A stretch of 40,387 nucleotides of DNA from Glycomyces buryatensis (GCF_004912275.1 NZ_STGY01000070.1:1-40387); one strand, 5' to 3'. Positions 25,207 through 33,449 are shown, counted from the first letter of the stretch. Numbers and translations: made by a program. Notes: generated by a model not told the origin, from the letters alone.

Positions 25207-26094
25207 TCAGGTGGCCAGTACCGGTTCGGCCGACTTGCGAATGAAGTTGAAGACCTGGTCGGGGACGCGGATTCCGTCCTCGGCCTCGTAGAGTTCTCTG
25301 ACGTCGGCGGCGGTGTCGGGGTCGGCGGTGAGCGAGGCGAGGCGGTCGAAGAGGTCGAGGGGTGCGCCGTCGATCGGGCTCGGCTCGGGCATGGCGCCCC
25401 AGACGTCCCACGGCAGGAGCTCCATATTGGCCAGCGCGGCGGTGTCCCGGATGAGGTTCCCGGCGATCCACCACCAGCCGAATTCGTCATCCGTATCGGC
25501 CAGGCCGCACCTGTCGGGGTCGAGTTCGCCGGCGCGGAAGGACTCCCAGGCCTGCCCGGCGACGACGAACTTGTCGCGAGGGATGTCGACGGGGTCGAAG
25601 TCGAGGTTGAGGGACTCGACCAGGATCGGGTCCATCTGTGCGTCGCCCAGGATCCAGCGGCCCTCGGCGGCGTTCCAGTATTCGGCGACCCAGTGGTCGA
25701 CATGCCAGCCGGGCTGGAAGTAGGTGCCGAATCCGCAGCGGGCGCGGGCGGGGATGCCGTGGGCGCGGAGGGCGGCGACGGTGATGAGGGTGAAGTGGCG
25801 GCAGCTGCCGCCGAGCCGGTCGGCGGGTTCGCGCCGCTCGGCCAGGGGGCGGCCGTCGGCGAGCAGTCGTCCGAGAATGTGTTCGGTCGACCTGAGGTGG
25901 CCGGTCTCGGTGTATCCGGGTTCTCGGTCGAGGCCGTAGAGCCCGGGGAGGAACTCGTGGATCAATAGGCCGGGGACGGCTTCGAACAGCGCGGGGACGT
26001 CGCCGGGGAGGGTTTCGAGGGAGGCCTGGTGCCCTCCGGCGGCGGTTAGTGGCCCGGGTCGGGTGTAGTAGGCGAGAGAGTCGTTGGCGCTCAT
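25207..26094 (-). CDS. Transglutaminase-like cysteine protein
   Basis: A 295-residue protein with a transglutaminase/protease-like core. The catalytic triad can be read as Cys in GGSCRHFTLITVAALRAHGIPARARC, His in WHVDHWVAEYW and Asp in RWILGDAQMD. There is no signal peptide, so it is probably cytosolic. Related actinobacterial proteins are annotated only as transglutaminase-like domain proteins of unknown substrate. AAAGGA lies 5 nt before the ATG. It is downstream of trmO with 120 nt between and may have its own promoter there; an 8-bp inverted repeat lies in that gap. The KhtT-like gene follows in the same direction. Confidence 0.85.
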   Translation of the reverse strand: MSANDSLAYYTRPGPLTAAGGHQASLETLPGDVPALFEAVPGLLIHEFLPGLYGLDREPGYTETGHLRSTEHILGRLLADGRPLAERREPADRLGGSCRHFTLITVAALRAHGIPARARCGFGTYFQPGWHVDHWVAEYWNAAEGRWILGDAQMDPILVESLNLDFDPVDIPRDKFVVAGQAWESFRAGELDPDRCGLADTDDEFGWWWIAGNLIRDTAALANMELLPWDVWGAMPEPSPIDGAPLDLFDRLASLTADPDTAADVRELYEAEDGIRVPDQVFNFIRKSAEPVLAT

Positions 26095-26163
26095 GGCGTT
26101 CCTTTCGTCGGTGCTCTCTCGAACCTAGGTAATTTCAGTCCTAATTCTCCAGATTGGATTCGC

Positions 26164-26187
26164 ACAAATGTACGGGCCGACATTTGT
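26164..26187. repeat. AT-rich inverted repeat between trmO and transglutaminase genes
   Basis: ACAAATGT-acgggccg-ACATTTGT is a perfect 8-bp inverted repeat, strikingly AT-rich against this genome. It lies 28 nt after the trmO stop and 70 nt before the transglutaminase ATG, so it may be an operator of the latter or a terminator of trmO; no T-run follows. Confidence 0.5.
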
Positions 26188-26214
26188 AGGGATTTTGACC
26201 GGCGCTGATGGGGT

Positions 26215-26682
26215 CTAGAAGTACTCGCTCATCAGTCGGCCGACCCATTCCGGTTGGCGCACATCGGTGGGGCGCAGCTCCTCCATGACCGGCTTGAGGT
26301 CGAGCACCGGGGTGCCGTCGACCGCGTCGAGGCCGGTGACGGTCAGTTCGCGGCCCCGGACGGCCACGATGGGGCAGGCGGTGACGCCGATCCGGTTGGG
26401 GCGCCTCGGTCCTCGGCTGGAGAAGACGCCGACCGCGGGCATGTCGTCGCGGCCCCTGGAACGGAGGGGGGTCCACTCCGTCGGCTCCGTGAACTGGTCG
26501 AACACGAATAGGACCTCGACGTGGGAGAAATCCTCCAGGCCCTGCATGCAGTCGTCGCCGAATCGCGCGTCCACCTCGATCACGCTGCGCACACCTCCCC
26601 AGTGGTCGGTGTCCTGAACGTCCGTGCGGTCAGTGCGAACCGTGCCGATCGGCTTGACGGTGAATGACGGGTGCTCGTTCAT
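26215..26682 (-). CDS. trmO: TrmO-family tRNA m6t6A37 methyltransferase (TsaA/UPF0066)
   Basis: A 155-residue single-domain TsaA protein. In E. coli TrmO this beta-barrel fold uses S-adenosylmethionine to methylate t6A37 of some tRNAs. Family motifs are VKPIGTVRT at the start, FSHVEVLFVFDQF, and SSRGPRRPNRIGVTACPIVAVRGRELTVTGLDAVDGTPVLDLKP. It lacks the C-terminal domain of the E. coli enzyme, as usual for short bacterial and archaeal members, so target tRNAs may differ. GAGAGGA precedes the ATG. It lies downstream of the PAP2 gene but beyond a strong terminator, so it is probably expressed separately. Confidence 0.88.
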   Translation of the reverse strand: MNEHPSFTVKPIGTVRTDRTDVQDTDHWGGVRSVIEVDARFGDDCMQGLEDFSHVEVLFVFDQFTEPTEWTPLRSRGRDDMPAVGVFSSRGPRRPNRIGVTACPIVAVRGRELTVTGLDAVDGTPVLDLKPVMEELRPTDVRQPEWVGRLMSEYF

Positions 26683-26715
26683 CGGATGCTTCCTCTCACC
26701 GGGTCTATTGCGAGG

Positions 26716-26765
26716 GCGGGCGCCGATCCCGGAGGCCGGAAGGAATCGCCGGGATCGGCGCCCGC
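26716..26765 (-). terminator. Terminator of the PAP2 phosphatase gene
   Basis: A perfect 17-bp stem (26716-26732 with 26749-26765) and a 16-nt loop, 50 nt after the stop codon. It separates the phosphatase gene from trmO. Confidence 0.7.
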
Positions 26766-26814
26766 ACTACAACTGACGCCGCTTCCGACGTGTTCGGTTG
26801 CTTTGCAAGGGTTT

Positions 26815-28728
26815 TCAGTCGATGCGAATGGTCAGCTGCCGCTTCGAGTACGTGGCCGTGGCGGTATAGCCGTCGATGCCGAGCTCGACCGTGTCGAACT
26901 CGCCCTCGATCTTCTGCGCCGCGATCACGGGGAACTCGACACCGGGTGCCGGGGGCCGCTGCGGGTCGAGGCCGATGCGCAGCACGCTGCCGGTTTCGAG
27001 GTGGACGGTGCCCGCCACGGTGAGAGCGGGCTCGTCGCTGTTTGCGACGATGGCGTCCAGGACGGCGCCGGACTGGGTGTAGTCGCCGCCGACCTCGACG
27101 GGGACCTCGACGGCCAAGGCGCCGCCCTTGATATTGACATCGCCGGTTCCGAGCGCGGTCGCCGAGGCGGCGCGGATGGTGCCGGCCTCCAGGTAGACCT
27201 CGCCGGTGAAGGCATTGTCGCCGCTGAGGGTCAGCGAGCCCGAACCTGACTTGTGGAGTTTGCCGGAGCCGCCGATGTCATTGCGCCAGGCGTCGGCGGC
27301 GCAGAACCCACCGAGGTCGGCGTCCATGACGACCCGGACGTCGCCGTCGAAGCGGCCGTAGCCGTCGGCGGCGGTGAAGAGGTCGAGCCGCCCCCACTGC
27401 TCGGGGCCGTCGAGCAGGGCGTAGCCCGAGGGCAGGGCAGTGGTCCGCAGGACCTGTCGGCGCTGTTCACCGTCCAGATAGGGCAGCCGGGTCTCCAGCA
27501 GCACCTCGGCCCCCTTGGGAACGGTCAGGTCCTCGCTTTGGCCACTGCGCTCCAGGACGTAGGTGAGGCGCTCGGTGATGCGGGCGCGGCCCGCGTCCCG
27601 ATCGGCGAAGGGGTCGGTGTCGGGTCCCTCGCGGTGGGCGTAGGAGAACAGCCCGTCTGCGTCGGTGCCGGTCTGGGCGCCCAGATAGGCGACGGCCTGT
27701 TCGCGGGCGGCGGCCTTGAGCTCGGAGTTATCGCCGTCGTAAAGGATCGCGGCCGCCAGCGCGGTGGCGAGGATGCGTCCGCCGATGACGTCGACCGGTG
27801 AGTGCATGCCCGCGAGGATACGGGTGTGCCCGACGTCGGCGGCGCGCACCAGCAGCTCTTGGAAACGCTCGGGGATCGCGTAGGCGAGGGCGATCGAGGC
27901 GAGCCAGGCCGCATTGGTGTGGCCGGAGGGGTAGCCGCCGTCGGTCTCGGGTTCGTCGGAGCGCTGGCGCAGCAGTTGGACCGCGGCGCTGACCTCGGTC
28001 TCGTAGACGGGGACGCCGAGGATCGGGAGGCCTTCAGTCTCGACCACCTCGCTGTCGGGATTGAGCCGCCAGGGGCGCGGGTACTGGTAGGTGTACTTGC
28101 CGGGGTTGGACGAGGAGTAGTTGCCGCGCACGGTGTTCACCAGCTCTACGACCTTGCCCAGGTCGGAGTCGGTGGCGCCCGCGCCGGTGGCGGACCCGGC
28201 GGGGGCGTCGGCGGGCACGGAGTCGCTGATCTTGCCGTCGGGCAGGCCGTCGGGGGCGCCGGTGATCGAGGTGACGGCCTTGGCTCCGGCCTTGTAGACC
28301 GCTTCGAGCGGCCCGAGTCCGGCCAGGGCGCTGTAGCTCTGGTGCTGGCGGTCGTGGATGTACGACGCTTTGGACTCGGCCGGGGTGCGGGCGGTCGTGA
28401 TGTCGGCGCAGTAGGCCAGGTTGTCGGCGAGGACCTTGGTGTCGACCACGATGCCGTTGTCCCAGGAGGAACCTGTCTGCCAGATCGCCTCGATGCCGGA
28501 GAGGATGCGGACGGCGGCATTGGTGTCGATGGAGAGGTTGTCGGTGGTGTTGGTCTTGTAGTCGTCCACGAATGCCGTGCCGGACCATTGGGCCGGGGGC
28601 GCATCGCGCGTTGCGGGTGCGGCGAAGGCGGTTTCGGGGAGAGCGGTGGACGCGGCGGCGCCGACGGCGAGGGCGGCCGAGCCGATGAGAAGGCTGCGGC
28701 GGTCGACCGTGTGCTGCTGATGGGTCAT
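26815..28728 (-). CDS. Secreted PAP2 acid phosphatase with C-terminal repeat domain
   Basis: A 637-residue exported protein. The N-terminus is a Tat-like signal (R10-R11 in DRRSLLIGS, hydrophobic core, cleavage near AFA-APA). Residues about 200-320 hold the three motifs of the type 2 phosphatidic acid phosphatase/haloperoxidase family: K211-x6-R218-P219, PSGH (267-270) and R303-x5-H309-x3-D313, so a vanadate/phosphate-type active site is complete. Beyond residue 480 the sequence turns into beta-rich segments such as SGSLTLSGDNAFTGEVYLEAGT, which resemble passenger-associated autotransporter repeats, unusual for a Gram-positive. The ATG at 28728 follows GGAAGTGA. A divergent membrane-protein gene lies 131 nt away. 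Confidence 0.88.
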   Translation of the reverse strand: MTHQQHTVDRRSLLIGSAALAVGAAASTALPETAFAAPATRDAPPAQWSGTAFVDDYKTNTTDNLSIDTNAAVRILSGIEAIWQTGSSWDNGIVVDTKVLADNLAYCADITTARTPAESKASYIHDRQHQSYSALAGLGPLEAVYKAGAKAVTSITGAPDGLPDGKISDSVPADAPAGSATGAGATDSDLGKVVELVNTVRGNYSSSNPGKYTYQYPRPWRLNPDSEVVETEGLPILGVPVYETEVSAAVQLLRQRSDEPETDGGYPSGHTNAAWLASIALAYAIPERFQELLVRAADVGHTRILAGMHSPVDVIGGRILATALAAAILYDGDNSELKAAAREQAVAYLGAQTGTDADGLFSYAHREGPDTDPFADRDAGRARITERLTYVLERSGQSEDLTVPKGAEVLLETRLPYLDGEQRRQVLRTTALPSGYALLDGPEQWGRLDLFTAADGYGRFDGDVRVVMDADLGGFCAADAWRNDIGGSGKLHKSGSGSLTLSGDNAFTGEVYLEAGTIRAASATALGTGDVNIKGGALAVEVPVEVGGDYTQSGAVLDAIVANSDEPALTVAGTVHLETGSVLRIGLDPQRPPAPGVEFPVIAAQKIEGEFDTVELGIDGYTATATYSKRQLTIRID

Positions 28729-28846
28729 GTGGTCACTTCCAGAGGCTGTTACCGGTATCGGCATTGACTGTTCTTGGGGAAGTTGAACGCGTGGTGGCCT
28801 GAGGGTGAATCGCATTGGCCGGTCGGCGGTCCAGCGAGGCTCTGGA

Positions 28847-28852
28847 TAGGAT
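28847..28852 (+). promoter_or_regulatory. Putative -10 box for leaderless membrane-protein mRNA
   Basis: TAGGAT, then 7 nt, then the ATG at 28860. The same arrangement precedes mshC and the small gene at 11964. Confidence 0.5.
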
Positions 28853-28859
28853 TCCCGGC

Positions 28860-29858
28860 ATGCCCTCCCCCTTCATCGACTCCGACGGTGACGTGCTCAC
28901 TTACCCCACTCCGCCGCCGCGCCGCGTGCCGGGGTTCGTGGCGTTCCTGCTCTGGTTCATCGCTTTGGCCGCTACCTCGAACATCGGACAGTTCGCGGGT
29001 TCCTACCTGTACCAGCAGTCCGAGTTGGCGACATGGCAGGCCGTCCTCGTCGGCTGGGTGCTCGGAATCGCGGTCGGCACGACCCTGTTCAGCGGCGTGG
29101 CCTGGGCACGCGCGCCCCGCGGCGGATGGTGGGTCGCCTTCAAGCTGCCGCTGGTCATCAGGGTGTTCCTGCGGGTCGTGGTCTATCTCGGCGTACCGGC
29201 CCTGTCGTTCGTGTCGTTCCTCGTTCTCCCTCCGGAGTTGGAATCGGACCTGTTCGTCCTCGTCTTCATCGGCGGGCTGGTCGTCACGCTGGTCATCGGT
29301 GCGCCGCTGGTCGAGAGGGCGTCCCGGCCGGTCGACGGAGCCGAACCCATGTGGGATCGGTTCCGCCCCAGGGGCGCGGTGCGGCGCGACGTCTTGACGC
29401 CTGAGCAGGTCGCGGAGGTGACCGGGCGGTCCGTGCAGGAGGTGATCCGGCTCGACGCCGACCACCCGAAGATCTGGTCGCTTTCTCGCCTCTACCACGG
29501 ACTGCGGGTCCGGTACGTCCTCGATGATGAGTCCACCGTGGAGGTCACGCATCTGTACCTGAGCGGCACCGTCCACGGCAACAGCTCCATGCGTTCGCAG
29601 ATGCGCGAGCTCGGAATCACCCCGCAGAAGCGGATCAAGAAACTGGGCAAGTCCCACCGACTCGACCCGATCACGAGCCTCGGCGAGGAGGCCTACGCCT
29701 GCACCCCGAACGACGGCGGCACCGAGTGGCTGCTCATCCGCCTCCGCGAGTTCGAGGTGCTGGAGCTCCGCACCTCCGCGGGATACGGCCGCTTCACGCG
29801 ATTGAGCCTGGCGGAGGCCGCGCTCGCCGCGGACGCCGCTGCCGCCGAGTCGGAATGA
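28860..29858 (+). CDS. Four-helix membrane protein with cytoplasmic C-terminal domain, unknown
   Basis: A 332-residue protein of no family I recognise. Four hydrophobic segments are clear at about residues 23-45, 58-81, 98-123 and 129-150. The C-terminal 180 residues are soluble and probably cytoplasmic; they contain DVLTPEQVAEVTGRSVQEVIRL, a helical stretch of no known fold, and an extended strand-rich part (LRVRYVLDDESTVEVTHLYLSG). The ATG at 28860 lies 7 nt after TAGGAT, with no Shine-Dalgarno. It ends before a bidirectional terminator and converges on the serine hydrolase gene. No functional hint comes from the neighbours. Confidence 0.75.
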   Translation: MPSPFIDSDGDVLTYPTPPPRRVPGFVAFLLWFIALAATSNIGQFAGSYLYQQSELATWQAVLVGWVLGIAVGTTLFSGVAWARAPRGGWWVAFKLPLVIRVFLRVVVYLGVPALSFVSFLVLPPELESDLFVLVFIGGLVVTLVIGAPLVERASRPVDGAEPMWDRFRPRGAVRRDVLTPEQVAEVTGRSVQEVIRLDADHPKIWSLSRLYHGLRVRYVLDDESTVEVTHLYLSGTVHGNSSMRSQMRELGITPQKRIKKLGKSHRLDPITSLGEEAYACTPNDGGTEWLLIRLREFEVLELRTSAGYGRFTRLSLAEAALAADAAAAESE

Positions 29859-29862
29859 ACGA

Positions 29863-29892
29863 ATCCCGGTGGGCGCCTTGGCCCACCGGGAT
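29863..29892. terminator. Bidirectional terminator
   Basis: ATCCCGGTGGG-cgccttgg-CCCACCGGGAT is a perfect 11-bp stem with an 8-nt loop, between two convergent genes whose stops lie within about 12 nt on either side. Confidence 0.75.
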
Positions 29893-29903
29893 CGAGATGC
29901 AAT

Positions 29904-30905
29904 CTAGAGCTCGGAGTCGGAGACCGCGTTCTCCTCGACTTCGAGGGTGACCGCGTCGCTGGCCGCCAGGCCCGCCGAGTTCACCTGGTCGAAGAACTTG
30001 CGGCCCATGCGAGCGTGCGCCTGGACGACCGGGTGGGTGGCGCCGTAGTTGTCCCAGTGCTTCTCGGACTGCGACATGAACGAGTAGACGAGGGCGGGCG
30101 CGCCCGCGGCGTTGTAGACGATCCCGGACTCATTGCGTTCGGCGTCGTCGGCGCCGTATTTCATGGCGATGCGGGAGCGCTCGGCCGAGGACATGTTGCG
30201 GCGGAAGCCGTCGTGGTAGCCGCTGAGGCCCTTGAGGACATTGAGGAAGAAGCGGGTGCCGTCGGCCGACAGGAGCTCACCGAGGGCGAGCCGGTGGAGC
30301 ATGTCGTTGGTCTCGGCGGTGGTGGTGTCCCCCAGCCACATCCGGGCCGGGTTGGCCGGGTTGGGGATCACGCGCGTGTCAGTGAATCCCTTGGCCTCGA
30401 GCACTTCATTGATCTCGGCGGGCGGGCAGACCAGGCCGCACAGACGCACCGCTGTGTTGTCGGAGGTCAGGAGCAGGGCGACCAGGATGTTGGCGACGGT
30501 GATCTCGTCGCCGTAGGCGGTCTGGTGGAAGTAGAAGCCCGAACCGGTGAGGATGATGTCCGCGTTCAGGGTGACCCGGTCGTCCAGGTTCAGCTCGCCC
30601 CGGTCGATCTTGTCGAGGACACCGAGTGCAATGCCGAGTTTGTTCATGCTCGCGGCGGTCTGGACGCTCGTCGAGTTGTGGTCGACCGCGACGGTGGGTG
30701 CGGCGGTGCCGTTGAGCAGGGTGACCGTGCCCTGCCAGGTGCCTCCGGCCTTGGCGATCTCGGAGTTGAACACGTCCCGGATCCGGGCCGCGCAGTCGCG
30801 AGCCGACGCCGAGGTGGTCTCCGCCTGCGCGGTTCCGGCGGTGCCGAGAACGGCTCCGGCCGCGGTGAGCCCTGCCCCGAGCTTGACTACATCACGTCGC
30901 TGCAT
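29904..30905 (-). CDS. Exported class A beta-lactamase-like serine hydrolase, divergent active site
   Basis: A 333-residue protein with a twin-arginine signal (MQRRDVVKLGAGLTAAGAVL, cleavage near TAQA). It has the class A beta-lactamase fold motifs S86-x2-K89 (ASMNKLG) and S148-D149-N150 (TSDNTA). The third motif is K249-Y250-G251 rather than KTG. The omega-loop glutamate (usually in ExxLN) is missing: that stretch reads IPNPANPARMW. Without that glutamate the acyl enzyme should be deacylated poorly, so efficient beta-lactam hydrolysis is unlikely. GGAAGG precedes the ATG at 30905. It is 92 nt downstream of the MutL-like gene; no functional link to the lysine genes is evident. Confidence 0.85.
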   Translation of the reverse strand: MQRRDVVKLGAGLTAAGAVLGTAGTAQAETTSASARDCAARIRDVFNSEIAKAGGTWQGTVTLLNGTAAPTVAVDHNSTSVQTAASMNKLGIALGVLDKIDRGELNLDDRVTLNADIILTGSGFYFHQTAYGDEITVANILVALLLTSDNTAVRLCGLVCPPAEINEVLEAKGFTDTRVIPNPANPARMWLGDTTTAETNDMLHRLALGELLSADGTRFFLNVLKGLSGYHDGFRRNMSSAERSRIAMKYGADDAERNESGIVYNAAGAPALVYSFMSQSEKHWDNYGATHPVVQAHARMGRKFFDQVNSAGLAASDAVTLEVEENAVSDSEL

Positions 30906-30997
30906 AGTTGCCTTCCGTTGAGTCGCACCAAATTCGGTATCGCAGGCGTAGACGCTTGTGGGCATCCGATCGGTTGCCCGACCCGGGTCGGACCGCA

Positions 30998-32329
30998 TCA
31001 CATTCCGGAGAGCAGCCGTTCGGCGGCGTCGCGGTGGCCGTTCGCGGCGAGGAGGCCGGCCGGGGCCAGGACGTAGTCGGTGTCGATCACGATCCCGGCG
31101 TCCTTCGGGGGGCGGATGCCGCCGGAGGTGTCGGCGCAGACGGCCTCGCGGAGCCACTCCCCCGCTTCGGGATCGCGGCGCAGGATCCCGCCGGAGCCGA
31201 TGACGAGGCCGATGCCCGCGAGATCCTTGCCGCCGCGCAGCGGTTCGGTGGGGCCCCCGACCCGTTCACCTCGGGCATGGCGGCGCACGGCGACGCGGGC
31301 GGCCAGCGCGCTCAGTTCCGCGTCTACGGCACGGTCGGGCTCGCTGTCGGACCCCAGTTCCGGGTGTTCGGTGCGGTGGCTCGCGGCATCGCTGAGGGGC
31401 CGGCCGGTGGGCAGGTCTTCGTCCGCTGCGGCCTCGACAATCCCGGTGGCGGTGTGGCGGACCCCCAGATCTCCTTCGACGGTCCTGGAGCGCCAGGCTG
31501 TCCCGGCGACCTCGGCCCGGGGCCCCTGGAGTTCGGCGTCCGGGGTGAGCACGGAGTACACGTCGGTGGTCGCTCCTCCCACATCGATCACCAGGAGGTC
31601 CGTCTCGAGGGTGTCGGCGAGGAGTTCGACGCCGGTGAGCACCGCGTCGGGGGTGGCGGCCTTGACCATGCGGGTGAAGTCGGCGCTGGCCGACAGCTGC
31701 TTTCCGGCGATGACGTGGCGCAGGAAGACCTCGCGGAGTGCGGACCGGGCGGGCAGTGGGTCGAGGGTGCCGATGCGCGGCAGCACGTTCCCGACGCCGG
31801 TCACGTCGATCCCCGCTCCGGCGAGCAATCCGGTTATGTCCTCGGCGGCATTCGCATTGCCCGCCAGCACGACCGGGGCGCGCAGTCCGGAGTCGGCGAG
31901 TGCCTCGGCGTGGTCGCGCAGGACGGTCGCGTCCCCGCCGTCGGTGCCTCCGGCCAGGAGGATCACGTCGGGACGGGCGGCGGCGAGGCCCGCGAGGTCG
32001 CCCGCGTCGAGGCGCCCGGCGCACACGCTCACGACTCGAGCGCCGGCGCTGAGTCCTGCGCGGTAGGCGGCGCGGGCGGTCACCAGCGGCTCATTGCCGA
32101 TGACGCCCAGACGCAGGCCGCCTCCGGCCGAGGAGCACACCAGGGTCTCGGATGCCGTTCCGCCGCTTGGCATTGCGTCCGCGGCGGCCCGTTCCAGTCC
32201 GTGCATGACGTCGGTGGCGAGCGTGGTCGGGTGCGAGGCGGTGCCGAGGAGCGCGCCCGTATCCGCGTCGACGGCGGCGGCCTTGGTGTAGGTCGAGCCG
32301 ACGTCGACGCAGACGACGATGCGGCTCAC
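30998..32329 (-). CDS. MutL-family ASKHA protein, likely aminomutase reactivase
   Basis: A 443-residue ATPase of the glutamate-mutase MutL family (ASKHA fold). The phosphate loops are visible: VDVGSTYTKAAAVD at the N-terminus and LVIDVGGATTDVYSV in the middle, with a third GSGGILRR near the end. Relatives sit next to adenosylcobalamin-dependent aminomutases and mutases, where they are thought to protect or reactivate the enzyme after cofactor damage. Here it is the last gene of the kdd-kamD-kamE-kal operon. Its GTG start overlaps the kal stop by 4 nt (GTGA). The frame is open upstream, but the overlap and the N-terminal ASKHA loop support this start. The role as KamDE chaperone is inferred from context. 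Confidence 0.83.
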   Translation of the reverse strand: MSRIVVCVDVGSTYTKAAAVDADTGALLGTASHPTTLATDVMHGLERAAADAMPSGGTASETLVCSSAGGGLRLGVIGNEPLVTARAAYRAGLSAGARVVSVCAGRLDAGDLAGLAAARPDVILLAGGTDGGDATVLRDHAEALADSGLRAPVVLAGNANAAEDITGLLAGAGIDVTGVGNVLPRIGTLDPLPARSALREVFLRHVIAGKQLSASADFTRMVKAATPDAVLTGVELLADTLETDLLVIDVGGATTDVYSVLTPDAELQGPRAEVAGTAWRSRTVEGDLGVRHTATGIVEAAADEDLPTGRPLSDAASHRTEHPELGSDSEPDRAVDAELSALAARVAVRRHARGERVGGPTEPLRGGKDLAGIGLVIGSGGILRRDPEAGEWLREAVCADTSGGIRPPKDAGIVIDTDYVLAPAGLLAANGHRDAAERLLSGM

Positions 32330-32709
32330 GGAACTACAACGGTGCCGGTGGCGGTGGTCGCGGTGATGGGCTCGTCCAGGACGTTCGCCGCCGATTCGCC
32401 CTTGTCGGGGTCGGCGCGGCACACCACGACCAGGGTGAACTCGACGGTGCGGCTGCGCGTCCCTGTTCGGGTGATCGTCCCGGTCGCCTCGACCACGTCG
32501 CCGGCGCGGATCGGGGCCTTGAACTGGACGTCGGAATAGGAGGCGAAGAGGCCTTCGTCGCCGTCGGTCAGGATGCACAGTTCGGTGGCGACGTCGCCGA
32601 ACATGCCGAGCGCGTACGCCCCGTCGACCAGGTCGCCGCCGTAGTGGGCGTGGCTGTAGGGGATGTAGCGGCGGTGGGTGACGGCGGTGCCGTCGTGGCC
32701 TGCGCTCAT
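32326..32709 (-). CDS. kal: 3-aminobutyryl-CoA ammonia lyase
   Basis: A 127-residue hot-dog-fold enzyme that removes ammonia from L-3-aminobutyryl-CoA to give crotonyl-CoA, the last specific step of the lysine route. The family N-terminus RRYIPYSHAHYGGDLVDGAYALGMFGDVATELCI is preserved, with the conserved aspartate/glutamate in GGDLVDG and TEL. Length equals the clostridial enzyme (about 128). Its ATG overlaps the kamE stop in ATGA, and its own stop overlaps the start of the MutL-like gene in GTGA. Being flanked by KamE and the reactivase supports the assignment over a generic hot-dog thioesterase. Confidence 0.9.
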   Translation of the reverse strand: MSAGHDGTAVTHRRYIPYSHAHYGGDLVDGAYALGMFGDVATELCILTDGDEGLFASYSDVQFKAPIRAGDVVEATGTITRTGTRSRTVEFTLVVVCRADPDKGESAANVLDEPITATTATGTVVVP

Positions 32710-33449
32710 GCTGCTTCCTTCGAGGTGACGAGCCGGTGGACGAGGTAGGAGGCGACGTCCGAGGGGGTGGTGCCGCGGGTGAAGATGCGGTCGACGCCGA
32801 GTTCGTCGGCGGCGTGCTCGTCGAAGCGGGGGCCGCCGATGACGAGCAGTGGCCGCTTTCCCGGCGGCAGTGCCTCGCGGAAGGCCGCCGACATCTCGCG
32901 GGTGTTGTGGAGGTGGGCGTCCTTCTGGGTCACGACCTGTGAGACCAGGACGGCGTCGGCGCCCTCGTCTACCGCGCGGTTGACCAGGTCCGGAACGGCG
33001 ACCTGGGCTCCGAGGTTGACCACCCGCAGTTCACGGTAGTACTCCAGGCCCTTCTCCCCCGCGACGCCCTTGATATTGAGGATGGCGTCGATGCCGACGG
33101 TGTGGGCGTCGGTGCCGATGCAGGCGCCGACGACGCAGAGCTTGCGGCCGAGCCCGGCCTTGATGGCCTCGTTGACCTCCTTGGGGCCGAGGATCGGGTA
33201 GTCGCGCTCGACCACTTTGACCTCGTCCAGGTTGACCAGGTGGGTCGCGGCACCGTAGACGACGAAGAAGGTGTGGCCGGTGCCGATGGGTTTGGCGTGC
33301 ACGAGCATCGCACCGTCGAGGCCCATTTTGGAGGCGAGCTGGAGGGCGGCGCCCTCGGCGCGCTTGTCGTGGGCGACGGGCAGGGTGAACGACAGCTGCA
33401 CCATGCCGTCGCCGGTGGTGTCGCCGTAGGGGCGCACGATCTGGCTCAT
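32706..33449 (-). CDS. kamE: Beta-lysine 5,6-aminomutase, cobalamin-binding beta subunit
   Basis: A 247-residue Rossmann-type B12-binding subunit. The DxHxxG lower-ligand motif is D114-A-H116-T-V-G119. K127, 11 residues after the histidine, is at the position of the PLP-binding lysine of the characterised clostridial enzyme (His133/Lys144, same spacing). With KamD it moves the terminal amino group of beta-lysine (or D-lysine) from C6 to C5 using adenosylcobalamin and PLP. It is slightly shorter than the 262-residue homologue. The ATG overlaps the kamD stop by ATGA and the stop overlaps kal. Lysine rather than ornithine specificity is inferred from the neighbouring Kdd, Kce and Kal. Confidence 0.93.
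   Translation of the reverse strand: MSQIVRPYGDTTGDGMVQLSFTLPVAHDKRAEGAALQLASKMGLDGAMLVHAKPIGTGHTFFVVYGAATHLVNLDEVKVVERDYPILGPKEVNEAIKAGLGRKLCVVGACIGTDAHTVGIDAILNIKGVAGEKGLEYYRELRVVNLGAQVAVPDLVNRAVDEGADAVLVSQVVTQKDAHLHNTREMSAAFREALPPGKRPLLVIGGPRFDEHAADELGVDRIFTRGTTPSDVASYLVHRLVTSKEAA

Noticed and set aside
30978..30991. CCGACCCGGGTCGG palindrome after the MutL-like gene as terminator
   Set aside because: It would give only a 5-bp stem with a 4-nt loop and no T-run; too weak to list as a terminator.
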